Below, one piece after another: positions 30,961-39,302 of a stretch of 64,000 bases of DNA (the stretch's first letter is position 1; every line of letters starts with the position of its first letter). The DNA comes from PSRJ01 sp963825305. GTDB taxonomy: Bacteria > Acidobacteriota > Terriglobia > Bryobacterales > Bryobacteraceae. The stretch is from contig CAWGTA010000018.1 of NCBI GenBank assembly GCA_963825305.1, positions 18,324-82,323 of the forward strand. The letters run 5' to 3'. Both the position numbers and the translations under genes were made by a program. The notes beneath the pieces were generated by a model, which saw only the letters and a program-made list of their open reading frames with translations, had not been told where the DNA came from and made no database searches.

Positions 30961-31713
30961 ATGAAACGTTTCCTGGCTGCGGTAGCTCTTGCATCGCTGT
31001 CTCAACCGGCATTCGCGCAGGCGCAGGCGGGCGGCGCAGCCGGTACGTTCTCCAATCCGGTTGTGCTGGTGATCGTGCTGGGTGCTCTCTCGCTAGCGCC
31101 CTTTGTCTTGATGATGCTTACGTCATTCATCAAGATTTCGGTGGTGCTGTCGATTTTGCGCAACGCCATCGGCACACAGCAGGTCCCGCCGAATCCCGTC
31201 ATCACCGGTCTGGCGTTCATTCTGACGATCTTTATCATGACGCCGGTGGCGCGACAGATGTACGAGGCCGCGGGAACCATCCCGAACACGCGCGACATCT
31301 TCTCCGAAGCCAGTGTGAAGAGTCTGTTCGATGCCTCGCAACGGGGGAAGGAGCCGCTCCGCAAGTTTTTGTCGCGGCACTGCCACCCGCAGGACCGGAC
31401 GCTCTTCATGGAACTGGCCGCACGTCTGGAACCGCCGAACGCCGGCCAAACCCCGGCGCCCGTCGACCGCGAAGGTTTTCAAGTGCTGGTTCCCTCGTTC
31501 GCCACCAGCCAGTTGAAGGAAGCATTTCAAATCGGTTTCCTGGTCTTTGTGCCCTTCATCGTCATCGACATGGTAATTGCCAATATTCTTCTGGCGATGG
31601 GAATGCACATGCTGTCGCCGGTCGTTATCTCCCTTCCGTTCAAATTGCTTTTGTTCGTGCTCGTCGATGGCTGGTTTCTCATCGTGAAGGGACTGGTGCT
31701 GAGTTACGTGTAA
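30961..31713 (+). CDS. sctR: T3SS export-gate protein SctR
   Basis: A 250-residue FliP/SctR-family membrane protein with a cleavable-looking N-terminus (MKRFLAAVALASLSQPAFAQ) and core motifs PFVLMMLTSFIKISVVLSIL, RNAIGTQQVPPNPVITGLA, LTIFIMTPV, VLVPSFATSQLKEAFQIGF and VMLSP-like MHMLSPVVISLPFKLLLFV. Five SctR subunits form the core of the export gate. It is followed by sctS, sctT and sctU in the standard order. Start ATG at 30961, 8 bp after the FliO stop. Confidence 0.95.
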   Translation: MKRFLAAVALASLSQPAFAQAQAGGAAGTFSNPVVLVIVLGALSLAPFVLMMLTSFIKISVVLSILRNAIGTQQVPPNPVITGLAFILTIFIMTPVARQMYEAAGTIPNTRDIFSEASVKSLFDASQRGKEPLRKFLSRHCHPQDRTLFMELAARLEPPNAGQTPAPVDREGFQVLVPSFATSQLKEAFQIGFLVFVPFIVIDMVIANILLAMGMHMLSPVVISLPFKLLLFVLVDGWFLIVKGLVLSYV

Positions 31714-31724
31714 GGAGGTAGGGG

Positions 31725-31991
31725 ATGAATGCGGAATTGACGCTACGAGTGGCTCGGGAAGGATTGATCCTGGTGCTGCTGATTTCCGGCGGCCCCATGT
31801 TGGCCAGCATGCTGGTGGGATTGGTGGTCGGCATTTTCCAAGCCACCACGCAGATCCAGGAACAAACGCTCAGTTATGTGCCCAAGCTCATCGCGGTGTT
31901 CCTCAGTCTGTTGGTGCTGGGTCCTTGGATGCTGATGCAGGCTGTGCGGTTCGCGCGCTTGATGTTCGATAGCATCGCCACGGTGCGGTAA
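31725..31991 (+). CDS. sctS: T3SS export-gate protein SctS
   Basis: An 88-residue two-helix membrane protein of the FliQ/SctS family (LILVLLISGGPMLASMLVGL, GIFQATTQIQEQTLSYVPKL, LLVLGPWMLMQAVRFA). Four copies wrap the SctR core and help close the gate. AAGGAGG ribosome site; sctT starts 5 bp after its stop. Length is typical. Confidence 0.94.
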   Translation: MNAELTLRVAREGLILVLLISGGPMLASMLVGLVVGIFQATTQIQEQTLSYVPKLIAVFLSLLVLGPWMLMQAVRFARLMFDSIATVR

Positions 31992-31996
31992 GAGCC

Positions 31997-32821
31997 ATGG
32001 GTCTTCTCGACGCGCTGCAGCGAATAGTCCAAAACCTTGGCTATCACGGCAACGTTTCCGATTTCATGGTGGTATTCGGGCTGGCGCTGACGCGCGTGCT
32101 CAGCGCCATTACCCTGGCGCCGTTTTTGGGCGGCCAGGCTGTCGCAGCCAACATAAAGGTTGGCCTCAGCGTAATGGTGACCGCATTGTTGATGCCCACG
32201 CTGGCGCGCGGCCAGACGGCTCCCGGCGATCCCCTGCTGGTGGTGGCGCTGCTTGTCAAGGAAGCCATGATCGGCGCGACCATCGGATTCATCGCCCAGT
32301 TGATGTTCTACGCTGTCCAAACGGCAGGGGCCCTGATCGACGTGCAGCGCGGCATGGACCAGCCGGGTCTGCACGCGCCCCAACTTCCGAGCAACGTCTC
32401 CGCCATGGGGCTCTTTCAATTCCAACTGGCGCTGGTGATTTTCCTCTTCCTGAACGGGCACCTGATTTACATCCGCGCTTTGGCCGACAGTTTCGCGCGG
32501 GTTCCGCTATTGGGTTTCCCGCGGCTGGCTGCCCCGGCGTCCGTGGCGCAACTGATGGGGCAAATCAGCGGCCAGGTCTTCGTCGTGGGCTTACAGTTGG
32601 CCGGTCCTGTACTGCTCACACTGTTTCTAACCGACGTGGTTTTCGGAGCTATCAGCAAGATCGCCAGCCAGGTGAATGTCAATAACGAAAGCCTGCCGGT
32701 AAAGGCATTTGTCGGGGTCCTGATACTGGTCCCCGCAATTGTCTTCATTTTTAGCCGCTCCGGGGAACTGCTGAGCCAGATGATCTTCAATATTTATAAT
32801 GTTTTGGCGCAAATTGTATGA
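31997..32821 (+). CDS. sctT: T3SS export-gate protein SctT
   Basis: A 274-residue FliR/SctT-family membrane protein with about six helices: VVFGLALTRVLSAITLAPFL, VKEAMIGATIGFIAQLMFYA, VQTAGALIDVQRGM, MGLFQFQLALVIFLFLNGH, VFVVGLQLAGPVLLTLFLTD. A single SctT joins the SctR ring and contacts SctU. ATG start at 31997. A T3SS-type promoter for sctU starts 6 bp after its stop. Confidence 0.94.
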   Translation: MGLLDALQRIVQNLGYHGNVSDFMVVFGLALTRVLSAITLAPFLGGQAVAANIKVGLSVMVTALLMPTLARGQTAPGDPLLVVALLVKEAMIGATIGFIAQLMFYAVQTAGALIDVQRGMDQPGLHAPQLPSNVSAMGLFQFQLALVIFLFLNGHLIYIRALADSFARVPLLGFPRLAAPASVAQLMGQISGQVFVVGLQLAGPVLLTLFLTDVVFGAISKIASQVNVNNESLPVKAFVGVLILVPAIVFIFSRSGELLSQMIFNIYNVLAQIV

Positions 32822-32826
32822 ACGCA

Positions 32827-32855
32827 GCAACTTTTCGGACGCGATCCCGATAAAG
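32827..32855 (+). promoter_or_regulatory. GCAAC/CGATAA promoter, site 4 (sctU)
   Basis: GCAACTTT, 13 bases, CGATAAAG, between sctT and sctU. The -10 ends 16 bp before the GTG of sctU, so sctU and the following genes can be transcribed apart from the sctI operon. Confidence 0.7.
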
Positions 32856-32871
32856 AGGAGATGAGGCACTA

Positions 32872-33933
32872 GTGGCGGAAGAGAAGACCGAAAAACCGAC
32901 GCCCAAGAAACTGCGCGATGCCCGCAAAAAGGGACAGGTGTCGAAGAGCCGCGACATCACGCAGTCGCTGTTATTCCTCACGTCGATGGGCGTGCTGGCG
33001 TTCGGAGGGCCCGCGTTTGTCACTGGGGCCAAGGCGTTATTCACGGATTCCTTCCAACCCGGTTTGCTTACGGGCGAACTACGAGCGGACGAGCTAATGC
33101 AAAGGCTCGCTTATGCGGGCGGCCGGCTAATCCTTTTCTCGGCCCCATTTCTAGCGGCCGTGACGGTGGTTGCTGCGGCCGCCGAATTCGTCCAGGTTCA
33201 GGCGCTCTTCTCGCCCGAAGCGATCCAGTTTAAGTTCGATAAGCTTAATTTCATCAAAGGCTTGCAGAATATCTTTTTCAAGCCGAAAACGTACCTGGAG
33301 CTCCTCAAAAACCTCCTCAAATTCACCCTGGTGAGCGCGTTGCTCTATTTCTCTATCCGTGGCTCGCTACGCGATATTATTTTGACCGCGCGGGCGAATC
33401 CCGAAACAACCGGCAAACTCGCCGCCTCGCTGATGTTGAACCTGCTGTTTCGAGTGGGGCTGCTTTTCCTCTTGATAGGGGCGGCCGACTTCTTCCTGCA
33501 GAAAAGGCTCTATCTGAAACAGCTCATGATGAGCAAGTACGAAGTGAAGAAGGAGTACAAAGAGGAGGAGGGCGACCCGCACATCCGCCAGCAGCGGCGG
33601 CAGTTGCATCAGCAGATCCTGGCGCAGAGTATGGTGCGAAATGTTCCACGGGCGGACGTGGTCGTGGTCAATCCGACCCACCTGGCCATCGCAATTCAGT
33701 ATGATGAGCAGTCGATGAACGCGCCGCAGGTGACCGCCAAGGGCCAGGAAACGATGGCGAAGAGCATCCGCGATCTGGCCGAGAAAAGCGGCGTGCCCGT
33801 TACACGAAACGTGCCTTTGGCGCACAGCCTGATTCAAGTGGAGCTGGGGAGTGAAATTCCCGCGGAATTGTACGAAGCCGTGGCTGAGGTATTGAATTGG
33901 GTATACCAGTTGGCGCATGCTGAGGAAACATAG
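32872..33933 (+). CDS. sctU: T3SS autocleaving switch protein SctU
   Basis: A 353-residue FlhB/SctU-family protein. The N-terminus has the family start (EEKTEKPTPKKLRDARKKGQ, VSKSRDI), four membrane helices follow, and the cytoplasmic domain holds the autocleavage motif in VVVVNPTHLAIAIQYD. It switches export from early to late substrates with SctP. GTG start at 32872. It has its own promoter (32827-32855). The C-terminus ends LNWVYQLAH. All landmark residues are present. Confidence 0.95.
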   Translation: MAEEKTEKPTPKKLRDARKKGQVSKSRDITQSLLFLTSMGVLAFGGPAFVTGAKALFTDSFQPGLLTGELRADELMQRLAYAGGRLILFSAPFLAAVTVVAAAAEFVQVQALFSPEAIQFKFDKLNFIKGLQNIFFKPKTYLELLKNLLKFTLVSALLYFSIRGSLRDIILTARANPETTGKLAASLMLNLLFRVGLLFLLIGAADFFLQKRLYLKQLMMSKYEVKKEYKEEEGDPHIRQQRRQLHQQILAQSMVRNVPRADVVVVNPTHLAIAIQYDEQSMNAPQVTAKGQETMAKSIRDLAEKSGVPVTRNVPLAHSLIQVELGSEIPAELYEAVAEVLNWVYQLAHAEET

Positions 33934-33956
33934 CGGCCGAGGAGGAGGGATCGAAT

Positions 33957-34370
33957 ATGCGAGTGAATTACACGTTGCCTGGTTTTCTACCGGCGGAGGC
34001 AGCTCCCCCGGAAACCACCCGCATAGCAGGCGATAGCCCGTTCCGCGCCCGGCTCAATTCCGTCCCTGCCCCGCGCTGGGCGGACTGGAAGAACCTGCTG
34101 CGACTCGACCAGCCTCCGGTCAATGCATCAGCCATCGGCCCGCCTCCCCGGCCCGCCGGCCTGGAGACGCAGGACGCCGCCACACAACGCCTGACGTGGC
34201 GGCAGATGTTGGACCGCCAAGTCGATGCCCTGGAGGATCAGTCCTCCGATACGAACCCGGCGGCCACAAGCGATAACCGCGCCATTGGGCGGATGTTGAC
34301 CCTGCTGATGCACTACCGCGGGGTGGAGGACGAGATTGCAGCCCGGCATCTGGCGGAGCCCGAGGGTTAA
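33957..34370 (+). CDS. T3SS-locus protein of unknown function
   Basis: A 137-residue Pro/Ala-rich product: YTLPGFLPAEAAPPETTRIA, RLNSVPAPRWADWKNLLRLD, RLTWRQMLDRQVDALEDQSS and a short helical end (AIGRMLTLLMHYRGVEDEIA). No signal peptide or domain is recognised. A strong ribosome site (GGAGGAGGG) precedes the ATG, and the gene follows sctU by 23 bp, so it is surely expressed with the locus. It might be a chaperone partner or a secreted regulator such as SctW, but nothing in the sequence shows that. Confidence 0.6.
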   Translation: MRVNYTLPGFLPAEAAPPETTRIAGDSPFRARLNSVPAPRWADWKNLLRLDQPPVNASAIGPPPRPAGLETQDAATQRLTWRQMLDRQVDALEDQSSDTNPAATSDNRAIGRMLTLLMHYRGVEDEIAARHLAEPEG

Positions 34371-34371
34371 C

Positions 34372-34779
34372 ATGCGCAATCCCAATTGGACCGAAAAGGA
34401 CATTTACCTGGTGGCGGAGCGCGCGCACTCGTTACATCTGCAAGGACGCTATCGGGAAGCCGGCATCATTTTTCAGGGGCTCGTCGCCGCGGATCCCGAG
34501 AACCAGTACTGCCGTGAATCGCTTGCCGCGGCATGGCTGGCCCTGGACGAGCCCGAACACGCCATCGAGCAGCTCAATGTCCTGCTCACCCGCCAGTCGG
34601 GCGATTTGGCCATCCGCGCGCGACGCCTGGAGGCCTACCTGCTGGCCGGCAATTTTCCGGCCGCGATACAAGACTTTGAGTTCCTCGAGCATCTACTGCC
34701 GACCCACCAGGTTCGCCGCCTGGAATTGAGCGTGGAAGCGGCGGCCCGCCGGGGAACAATTCCGGATGAGTTCCGATAA
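34372..34779 (+). CDS. TPR protein of the T3SS locus
   Basis: The 135-residue product has about three TPR-type helix pairs (YLVAERAHSLHLQGRYREAG, SLAAAWLALDEPEHAIEQLN, RRLEAYLLAGNFPAAIQDFE). TPR proteins of this size in T3SS loci are usually class II chaperones or needle-subunit co-chaperones (SctG). It starts one base after the stop of the preceding gene. The last 27 bp hold the promoter of the next TPR gene. Exact partner unknown. Confidence 0.72.
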   Translation: MRNPNWTEKDIYLVAERAHSLHLQGRYREAGIIFQGLVAADPENQYCRESLAAAWLALDEPEHAIEQLNVLLTRQSGDLAIRARRLEAYLLAGNFPAAIQDFEFLEHLLPTHQVRRLELSVEAAARRGTIPDEFR

Positions 34780-34781
34780 GA
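34753..34781 (+). promoter_or_regulatory. GGAAC/CGATAA promoter, site 5
   Basis: GGAACAAT, 13 bases, CGATAAGA, overlapping the end of the previous TPR gene. One mismatch to GCAAC. It ends 17 bp before the ATG of the next TPR gene. Confidence 0.5.
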
Positions 34782-34798
34782 CGGGGAGGGAGGCTAGG

Positions 34799-35284
34799 AT
34801 GACGCCACAAACAAAAGCCACCAAGACCTTGAGCGCGATCTGTGGGTTGACCAAGAACGAACTCAACGCCATCGAGGTACTAGGCTTTGAACTGTATCAA
34901 CAGGGCCGTACCGAGGAAGCCAGAACCATCTTCGACGGCCTCATCGCTCTGGACGAGCGCATGTACCAGGGTTACGCCGGCAAGGGAGCACTGGCGTTGG
35001 CCGAGGAGAACCTGGACGAGGCGGCCAACTGGCTCATGCAGGCGCTCGAACGCAGCTCCAGCGACCCTACGGTGCATGCCAACCTCGGTGAAACGCTGCT
35101 GCGGCTCGGCCGATTCGATCAGGCCGCCGCCGAATTAGGGAAGGCCCTGGCGCTAGACCCCGAAGGAAAGCATCCGGGGGCCAATCGCGCGCGAGCCATT
35201 CTCGCGGGCATGAAGTCCATTATGGAAAATCTCGAAAAGCAGGACTCCCAGAAGCAACTATCCGAGCCGGACTCCGATAATTAG
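34799..35284 (+). CDS. TPR chaperone of SycD/LcrH type
   Basis: A 161-residue TPR protein: LTKNELNAIEVLGFELYQQG, RTEEARTIFDGLIALDERMY, GYAGKGALALAEENLDEAAN, DPTVHANLGETLLRLGRFDQ. The repeat pattern and size match SycD/LcrH/CesD class II chaperones, which keep translocators or needle proteins soluble. It is a paralogue of the gene at 35826-36305; the two flank the needle-like gene. GGGAGGGAGG ribosome site before ATG 34799. Its tail is more charged than that of its paralogue. Its last 31 bp hold the promoter of the needle-like gene. Confidence 0.78.
   Translation: MTPQTKATKTLSAICGLTKNELNAIEVLGFELYQQGRTEEARTIFDGLIALDERMYQGYAGKGALALAEENLDEAANWLMQALERSSSDPTVHANLGETLLRLGRFDQAAAELGKALALDPEGKHPGANRARAILAGMKSIMENLEKQDSQKQLSEPDSDN
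35254..35282 (+). promoter_or_regulatory. GCAAC/CGATAA promoter, site 6 (needle-like gene)
   Basis: GCAACTAT, 13 bases, CGATAATT. It lies inside the end of the TPR gene and ends 44 bp before the ATG at 35327. Confidence 0.68.
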
Positions 35285-35326
35285 TCAGATTGCAAGAAGC
35301 AATCAAGTTCATACAGGAGAAAGACA

Positions 35327-35815
35327 ATGGCAATCAACGTAACCAACGCCGGCGCGAATGTCCCGCTGGCAGCATCTGAAACGCTTAGCACCGGGCTAGG
35401 TAACTCTGCCACACTAACCCTGGGTCTGACGCCGGCCGCTTTGCAGTCGCCGCAGCTGCAGGCCTTGTTGGCGTCAATCAATCCGTCCCAGCAGCTTACT
35501 GTCGCGCGACAGCCGCTGCCGTTCTCGCAAACAGCGCTCGATCCCGGCTTGTTCACCACTTCGCTCCCGAGCGCTTCCAACGGGTTACAGGGCGCCATCG
35601 ATAGCCTCAGCTCGACGGTTGATGCCGATCAAAATGCCGTCAACGCTGACATGGCCGATCCCAATACCGACCCTAAGAAACTTGCTCAGGACGTTCAGAA
35701 ATTGAACACGGATATACAGAATTACCAGATGATGGTCAACCTCCAGGCTACGATTAACAGCATCATCACCAATCTCGATAATAAAGTTATCGATAACATG
35801 AAGCTCCAGGGTTAA
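35327..35815 (+). CDS. Needle-filament-like protein (SctF candidate)
   Basis: The 162-residue product has a Ser/Leu/Thr-rich first half without a signal peptide. The second half looks like a needle subunit: DPNTDPKKLAQDVQKLNTDI, QNYQMMVNLQATINSIITNL, DNKVIDNMK. Needle subunits are about 80 residues long with just such a helical hairpin, in which a DP-rich turn is followed by a helix with Y-Q-M-x-V-N-L and a conserved end. The N-terminal 90 residues are an unusual extension. It has its own promoter, a good ribosome site (AGGAG) and two flanking TPR chaperone genes, as expected for an abundant exported subunit. Direct proof is lacking. Confidence 0.62.
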   Translation: MAINVTNAGANVPLAASETLSTGLGNSATLTLGLTPAALQSPQLQALLASINPSQQLTVARQPLPFSQTALDPGLFTTSLPSASNGLQGAIDSLSSTVDADQNAVNADMADPNTDPKKLAQDVQKLNTDIQNYQMMVNLQATINSIITNLDNKVIDNMKLQG

Positions 35816-35825
35816 GGAGGGGGAC

Positions 35826-36305
35826 ATGGACGCACAAACGGTTCTCGTCAAGGAAGCGGGCCGGGTTTCTCTCAGCCAGATGTTCGGCCTTGCCAAACAG
35901 GAAATCGAAGCCATCGCGGCTCTTGGCTTCCAGCTCTACGAGCAAGGGAAGGTCGACGATGCCGAAGCGATCTTCAACGGCCTGATCGCCCTGGATAGCC
36001 ATGTGTACTACGGCTACGCCGGACTCGGCGCTCTGGCTCTGGCGGAGGAAAAACTGGACGAGGCGTCCCGCTGGCTTACCCGCGCAGCGGAACTGAATCC
36101 CCAGGACCCGACGGTACACGCTAACCTTGGCGAGGCCCATTTGCGTCAGGCGAAATTCGATGAGGCTGCCGAGGAATTTCAGAAGGCTCTGAAGCTCGAC
36201 CCCAACGCGGCCGATCCCGGCGCCAATCGTGCGAGAGCCATCCTGAATGGCATGCGGGTCGTACTCGAGCAAGCTGAGGGTGCCAAGGAGGCTTCCGGTA
36301 AGTAG
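35826..36305 (+). CDS. TPR chaperone of SycD/LcrH type
   Basis: A 159-residue TPR protein close to that at 34799: LAKQEIEAIAALGFQLYEQG, KVDDAEAIFNGLIALDSHVY, GYAGLGALALAEEKLDEASR, DPTVHANLGEAHLRQAKFDE. It is probably a chaperone for the needle-like protein just upstream (10 bp away) or for a translocator. AAGGAGGGGG ribosome site. A GC-rich hairpin follows it and separates it from sctV. Paralogy with the upstream TPR gene suggests a duplication around the needle gene. Confidence 0.8.
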   Translation: MDAQTVLVKEAGRVSLSQMFGLAKQEIEAIAALGFQLYEQGKVDDAEAIFNGLIALDSHVYYGYAGLGALALAEEKLDEASRWLTRAAELNPQDPTVHANLGEAHLRQAKFDEAAEEFQKALKLDPNAADPGANRARAILNGMRVVLEQAEGAKEASGK

Positions 36306-36327
36306 CTCTCGATCTGTTTCAGCTTTA

Positions 36328-36367
36328 GCGCCGGCCGTCCCCGGTTACCGCCTGGGCCGTCCGGCGC
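36328..36367. promoter_or_regulatory. GC-rich inverted repeat before sctV
   Basis: GCGCCGG and CCGGCGC flank a loop that carries a repeated GGCCGTCC. An AT-rich AATCTTATTT follows. It may be an attenuator or weak terminator; there is no strong T run. Confidence 0.4.
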
Positions 36368-36386
36368 AATCTTATTTAGCACTGTT

Positions 36387-38591
36387 TTGAATACCGTGCC
36401 TGAAAACCTTCAAAAACGATTCCAGGGTCTGCAAAAGGGATTGCTCGCGAGCGACGTCGGCAGTGTGCTCACCCGGTTCAGTGACCTGATTCTAGTGGCC
36501 TGCATTGGGGCCATGGTCGGCATGATGATTGTGCCGCTACCTACCTTTCTGCTCGACATACTGCTCACCATCAACATCACTATCGCGGTTACCGTGCTGA
36601 TGGTCTCGATTTATATTTCGAGCGGCACCAAGCTGGCGTCTTTCCCTACCATTCTGTTGATCACTACGCTATATCGCCTCTCGCTCGATATCTCCGCGAC
36701 TCGGCTGATCCTTCTGCAGGCGGATGCGGGCGAAGTGATCCGGTCGTTCGGCGAGTTCGTGGTGGGCGGCAACTTCGTGGTGGGAGCGGTGATTTTCCTG
36801 ATCATCACACTGGTCCAGTTCATCGTCATTACGAAGGGCTCCGAGCGCGTTGCCGAGGTGGCTGCCCGCTTTACTCTGGACGCGATGCCCGGCAAGCAGA
36901 TGAGCATCGACGCCGATATGCGGGCCGGCATCATCGATGTCCGCGAATCGCGTGCGCGCCGGGAAGCGCTCTCCCGTGAGTCGCAGTTTTATGGGGCCAT
37001 GGACGGCGCGATGAAGTTTGTCAAAGGCGACGCTATCGCGGGCATCATAATCACCATGGTGAACATCGTCGGCGGCCTGATCATCGGTGTCGCGATGCGA
37101 GGCATGTCCTTCGGCGACGCCGTGCAGACGTATTCGATTCTCACTATCGGCAATGGACTGGTCGCTCAGATTCCGGCTTTGCTCATCTCCATATCCGCTG
37201 GTATGGTGGTGACGCGCGTGGCTTCGGAAGTGGAGGATACCAACCTCGGCAAAGACGTGGCTACCCAGATTCTTGCTCAACCCAAGGCCATTGCTGTCGC
37301 TGCTGGTGTCCTTTTTGCCATTGCCCTGGTGCCGGGTTTGCCGAAGATCCCGTTCTTCCTGCTAGCCGGATCGACCGGCGCAATCGCCTTCGGACTGTTC
37401 CGAACCAAGAACCGCAACCAGGCGCAGGACAGTCCGGTCCCGGGGCGCACTAAAGCCGATCTCGTGGCGGAACCGGACCTTACTGCTACCGTGCCCCTGG
37501 TGCTCGAAGTGAGTCAGGACATCTCGCCCTGGCTCGATTTGGGCTCGCCCACCGGCCAGGCATTCTTCAGTACTTTGGTGGATATCCGCAAGAGTCTCTA
37601 TTACGAGCTCGGCGTGATCTTCCCGCCGCTCCAGATCAGCGGGAATCAGCCGCTCGATCCCGGCTCTTACCGCATTTGGCTCAATGAAGTGCCCGTGACT
37701 TCGGGGCGGCTCCGCATCGACGCGGTATTGGTGAACGACTCGGCGCGGAATATCCTCATCTATGGCCTTCAGGGAGAGGACACTAAGGATCCGGCGACGG
37801 GAAAGGCCGCCGCTTGGATTCCCCGGAACCAGTGGGAGCGTGCTCGCGCCGCCGGCCTGCAGGTGTGGGATACACACGAAATCCTGCTGATGCACATGAC
37901 CCACTTTCTGCGGAAACGTGCCAGCGAATTCCTGGGCTTGCATGAAGTGCAATGGATGATAAACCGGCTGAAAGATCTCTACCCTGCCTTGGTCGATGAG
38001 GTCACGCCCAAGCCTCTATCGGCTCTCCAGCTGACCGAGATCCTGCAGCGGCTCGTGGAGGAAGGGGTTTCGATTCGGGATCTGAAGTCCATATTCCAGG
38101 CCCTGGCCAAGTGGGGCAATGTCGATCAGGAAGTCGTGGCGCTCACAGAACACGTGCGGGCTTCGTTGAAGGAGAAGATCTGCTTCCAGCTGGCGGGCAG
38201 TAAACCGATGCTGTACGTTTACCAGCTGGACCCCGAAATAGCCGAGATGTTCCGCAACAGTCTGCGCCATGGCGCTACCGGTCCTTACCTGGCGATGGAG
38301 CCGGCTATGATTCAACAGGTTGTGGATGCCGCCAAAGCCCAATTCGGTAACCTTCCCGCGACGGCGCAAAAGCCGGTGATCCTGTGCGACGGAGACATCC
38401 GCCGCTATGTGCGCCGCCTGCTGGAGTTTAGCTTCCCCGAAATTTCCGCCATCAGCTACGATCAGCTCTCGCCCCAAATCACTGCTTACCCATTGGGAAT
38501 GATAGCCTTAGTACAGCCGGGCGAGGTAGCTAGCCCAGCTCGCCAGAGAATCGGCGCGGCCGCAGGGAGCGGGACGGAGGCGGACCAATGA
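36387..38591 (+). CDS. sctV: T3SS export-gate ring protein SctV
   Basis: A 734-residue FlhA/SctV-family protein. The membrane half has ILVACIGAMVGMMIVPLPTF, INITIAVTVLMVSIYI, FPTILLITTLYRLSLDISAT, the FHIPEP-like loop region (VAARFTLDAMPGKQMSIDAD), and helices to about residue 330. The cytoplasmic half forms the nonameric ring that receives chaperone-substrate complexes (LEVSQDISPWLDLGSPTGQA, YRIWLNEVPV, LGLHEVQWMINRLK). TTG start at 36387; a GTG 9 bp later is also possible. It follows an 81-bp gap with a hairpin. Its stop overlaps the next gene by ATGA. Confidence 0.95.
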   Translation: MNTVPENLQKRFQGLQKGLLASDVGSVLTRFSDLILVACIGAMVGMMIVPLPTFLLDILLTINITIAVTVLMVSIYISSGTKLASFPTILLITTLYRLSLDISATRLILLQADAGEVIRSFGEFVVGGNFVVGAVIFLIITLVQFIVITKGSERVAEVAARFTLDAMPGKQMSIDADMRAGIIDVRESRARREALSRESQFYGAMDGAMKFVKGDAIAGIIITMVNIVGGLIIGVAMRGMSFGDAVQTYSILTIGNGLVAQIPALLISISAGMVVTRVASEVEDTNLGKDVATQILAQPKAIAVAAGVLFAIALVPGLPKIPFFLLAGSTGAIAFGLFRTKNRNQAQDSPVPGRTKADLVAEPDLTATVPLVLEVSQDISPWLDLGSPTGQAFFSTLVDIRKSLYYELGVIFPPLQISGNQPLDPGSYRIWLNEVPVTSGRLRIDAVLVNDSARNILIYGLQGEDTKDPATGKAAAWIPRNQWERARAAGLQVWDTHEILLMHMTHFLRKRASEFLGLHEVQWMINRLKDLYPALVDEVTPKPLSALQLTEILQRLVEEGVSIRDLKSIFQALAKWGNVDQEVVALTEHVRASLKEKICFQLAGSKPMLYVYQLDPEIAEMFRNSLRHGATGPYLAMEPAMIQQVVDAAKAQFGNLPATAQKPVILCDGDIRRYVRRLLEFSFPEISAISYDQLSPQITAYPLGMIALVQPGEVASPARQRIGAAAGSGTEADQ

Positions 38592-38929
38592 GCGATATCC
38601 GAGACGACAAGTCGGGGCGGGACCCGCGCTCCCAGGCTGGCGCGGGAACCGGGAAATCGGCACCCGCGAAGGATCTCGACTGGCGGTCTTTTCCCACTTT
38701 GGAGAGCCTCCTGCAGCAGGAACGGCCACCGCTTCTGGACAAGATCAAGGCCACTTGCCGGCAATTGGACGCCATTTTGAAGTCGGGATCGCCGCCCGAA
38801 AAGGCCCGCGCCCAGGATGCCATGACGGCCTACGGACGCGCTTTGGAACTTTACCAGCATCTGGTGACCCGGCGGGACGAGATTTTGGCCGAGGCACGCA
38901 ACCGTGGCAAGGCTCCTCACGATAAGTAG
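38588..38929 (+). CDS. Small helical protein coupled to sctV
   Basis: The 113-residue product has a disordered Ser/Gly/Lys-rich start and a helical middle and end (FPTLESLLQQERPPLLDKIK, CRQLDAILKSGSPPEKARAQ, YGRALELYQHLVTRRDEILA). The ATG overlaps the sctV stop (ATGA), so it is translated with sctV. A small export chaperone or a FlgN-like protein is conceivable, but I recognise no family. The last 32 bp contain the promoter of the following gene. Confidence 0.6.
   Translation: MSDIRDDKSGRDPRSQAGAGTGKSAPAKDLDWRSFPTLESLLQQERPPLLDKIKATCRQLDAILKSGSPPEKARAQDAMTAYGRALELYQHLVTRRDEILAEARNRGKAPHDK
38898..38927 (+). promoter_or_regulatory. GCAAC/CGATAA promoter, site 7
   Basis: GCAACCGT, 14 bases, CGATAAGT, within the end of the preceding gene and ending 19 bp before ATG 38947. 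Confidence 0.55.
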
Positions 38930-38946
38930 GGCAGAGGAAAGACACC

Positions 38947-39294
38947 ATGATAGGTAATCCAAACGCATCTATTGCTGGCACCCCGTCAATTGACGACATC
39001 ATGAAACTCGCGAGTCCGACGACCTTGCCGGGGACCTCGAGCGCTCGCGGCGTCTTTGGGTCGATTCTGGGCGGTCTCGGAAACATGGTATTTCCCGGAC
39101 TGGGCACCGTTCTCGGCGGGGCGATCGGCGGCGCCGCATTAGGAGCGGCGATGCCAACCCTGGGCGGTCAAACGACCCAGTTCCTGCAGCTGCAGCAGCA
39201 GATTGAACAGGAGAGCCTGGCATACGAGACGGCCTCCACGGTATTGAAAGTGCGCCACGACTGCGCACAACAGGCCATTGAGAACATGAAGTAG
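38947..39294 (+). CDS. Gly-rich small protein, possible exported T3SS component
   Basis: The 115-residue product has a Ser/Thr start without a signal peptide, a Gly-rich hydrophobic middle (FGSILGGLGNMVFPGLGTVL, GGAIGGAALGAAMP) and a helical tail (FLQLQQQIEQESLAYETAST, VLKVRHDCAQQAIENMK). The mix of a membrane-inserting Gly-rich stretch and a terminal helix would fit an exported rod, tip or translocator-like subunit. Family not recognised. It has its own regulon promoter and an AGAGGAAAG ribosome site, and heads a group with the next TPR gene. Confidence 0.62.
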   Translation: MIGNPNASIAGTPSIDDIMKLASPTTLPGTSSARGVFGSILGGLGNMVFPGLGTVLGGAIGGAALGAAMPTLGGQTTQFLQLQQQIEQESLAYETASTVLKVRHDCAQQAIENMK

Positions 39295-39302
39295 AGGCGC
39301 CC

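Noticed and set aside
35789..35803. CGATAACA near the end of the needle-like gene as a promoter for the downstream TPR gene
   Set aside because: It belongs to the palindrome GTTATCGATAAC, and no GCAAC-like block lies 16-17 bases upstream.
36361..36390. GCAATCTT before sctV as a regulon -35
   Set aside because: No CGATAA-like block at the right spacing; the region instead holds a GC-rich hairpin.
24325..38591. The locus as a second flagellar export system
   Set aside because: SctI- and SctJ-type proteins, the needle-like gene, SycD-like chaperones and the absence of hook, rod and flagellin genes favour a T3SS, despite the FliO homologue.
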